From Baffinella frigidus (Eukaryota > Cryptophyceae > Cryptomonadales > Baffinellaceae), in the NCBI GenBank assembly GCA_026770585.1, contig MU646336.1:1195827-1211481 (forward strand): a stretch of DNA of 15,655 nucleotides, given 5' to 3'. Position 1 is the first letter of the stretch. The number at the start of each line of letters is the position of its first letter. Shown here piece after piece: positions 15,466-15,655 of this stretch. The position numbers were made by a program, and so were the translations under genes. Below the pieces are notes generated by a model. That model ran no database searches, was not told where the DNA came from, and was given only the letters and a program-made list of their open reading frames with translations.

Positions 15466-15570
15466 TATCCCTTAAGTGCCCAGTAGGCTCATACGCCCTA
15501 CGGTAGGGCCCTAGGACCTTCCTAGGACCTCGTGGCCGTCAAATTTGCCTACCTGGGCACTTACGGGATA
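15466..15570. repeat. 105-bp foldback with CCCTACGGTAGGG core
   Basis: tatcccttaagtgcccagta pairs with tacctgggcacttacgggat at the other end. The centre holds gccctacggtagggccctagg. A separate hairpin, actgtgtcc-ctggggacacagt, lies just upstream at about 15439-15460. No further exon of the aldo/keto reductase was recognised up to the window end. Confidence 0.75.
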
Positions 15571-15655
15571 TTCAAAGTGGTTTTATCGCTCGTCCGCACA
15601 CAGGTGGCCCGAGGCGGGCGCATCGTTTCGATAAAGTGTCTTTCTCTGTCTCTCT

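Noticed and set aside
15603-15655. Tenth exon of the aldo/keto reductase after the CACACAG at 15602
   Set aside because: The phase fits, but the translation VARGGRIVSIK does not match the expected VALNW...IPIPG sequence, and a similar non-coding copy lies at about 15343-15366.

Overview
The window is nuclear DNA of a eukaryote, most likely an alga with a complex (secondary or tertiary) plastid. Three facts point there. The genes are GC-rich and split by many spliceosomal introns, some apparently with GC donors. Degenerate plant-type telomere-like heptamers (TTTAGGG/CCCTAAA and one-base variants) fill introns and spacers. The aldo/keto reductase begins with a signal peptide followed by an A-F motif and a basic, hydroxylated stretch, the bipartite plastid leader of haptophytes, cryptophytes, stramenopiles, dinoflagellates and chromerids. 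I cannot name the species; a haptophyte-like or related alga is only a guess.

Layout. (1) About 18-4164, minus strand: the 5' part of a multi-exon gene. It has a 531-nt disordered, Ser/Arg/acidic first exon, then at least seven very small exons (42-81 nt) encoding charged, coiled-coil-like sequence and one IQ-like helix. Long G-rich heptamer arrays separate them (CCCTAAA on the coding strand). Its function is unknown. (2) 4165-5120: divergent intergenic region with two large perfect or near-perfect foldbacks. (3) 5121-6739, plus strand: a complete four-exon scavenger mRNA decapping enzyme (DcpS) with an apparent one-base frameshift near 5380 and a histidine triad lacking its first His. (4) 6740-10060: spacer with a 111-bp dispersed repeat in two copies, a 1.6-kb telomere-like array with a ~220-bp higher-order period, an inverted stray copy of aldo/keto reductase exon 3 (8767-8840), a (TGTTAGG)n tract and an irregular array of ACGCGTCA-type motifs. 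(5) 10061-15188 and beyond, plus strand: nine exons of a plastid-targeted aldo/keto reductase of the plant At1g06690-like type. The last ~60-70 residues lie outside the window. Its introns hold CCCTAAA-type repeats, a GGGA/CTCCC minisatellite, foldbacks and partial duplicates of its own exons 7 and 8.

The three genes do not form a pathway. The most interesting signal is architectural. Telomere-like heptamers make up much of the introns, mostly with CCCTAAA on the transcribed gene's sense strand whichever way the gene faces, and exon fragments have been copied, sometimes inverted, together with those repeats. All splice sites were read by eye from reading frame, family similarity and phase.
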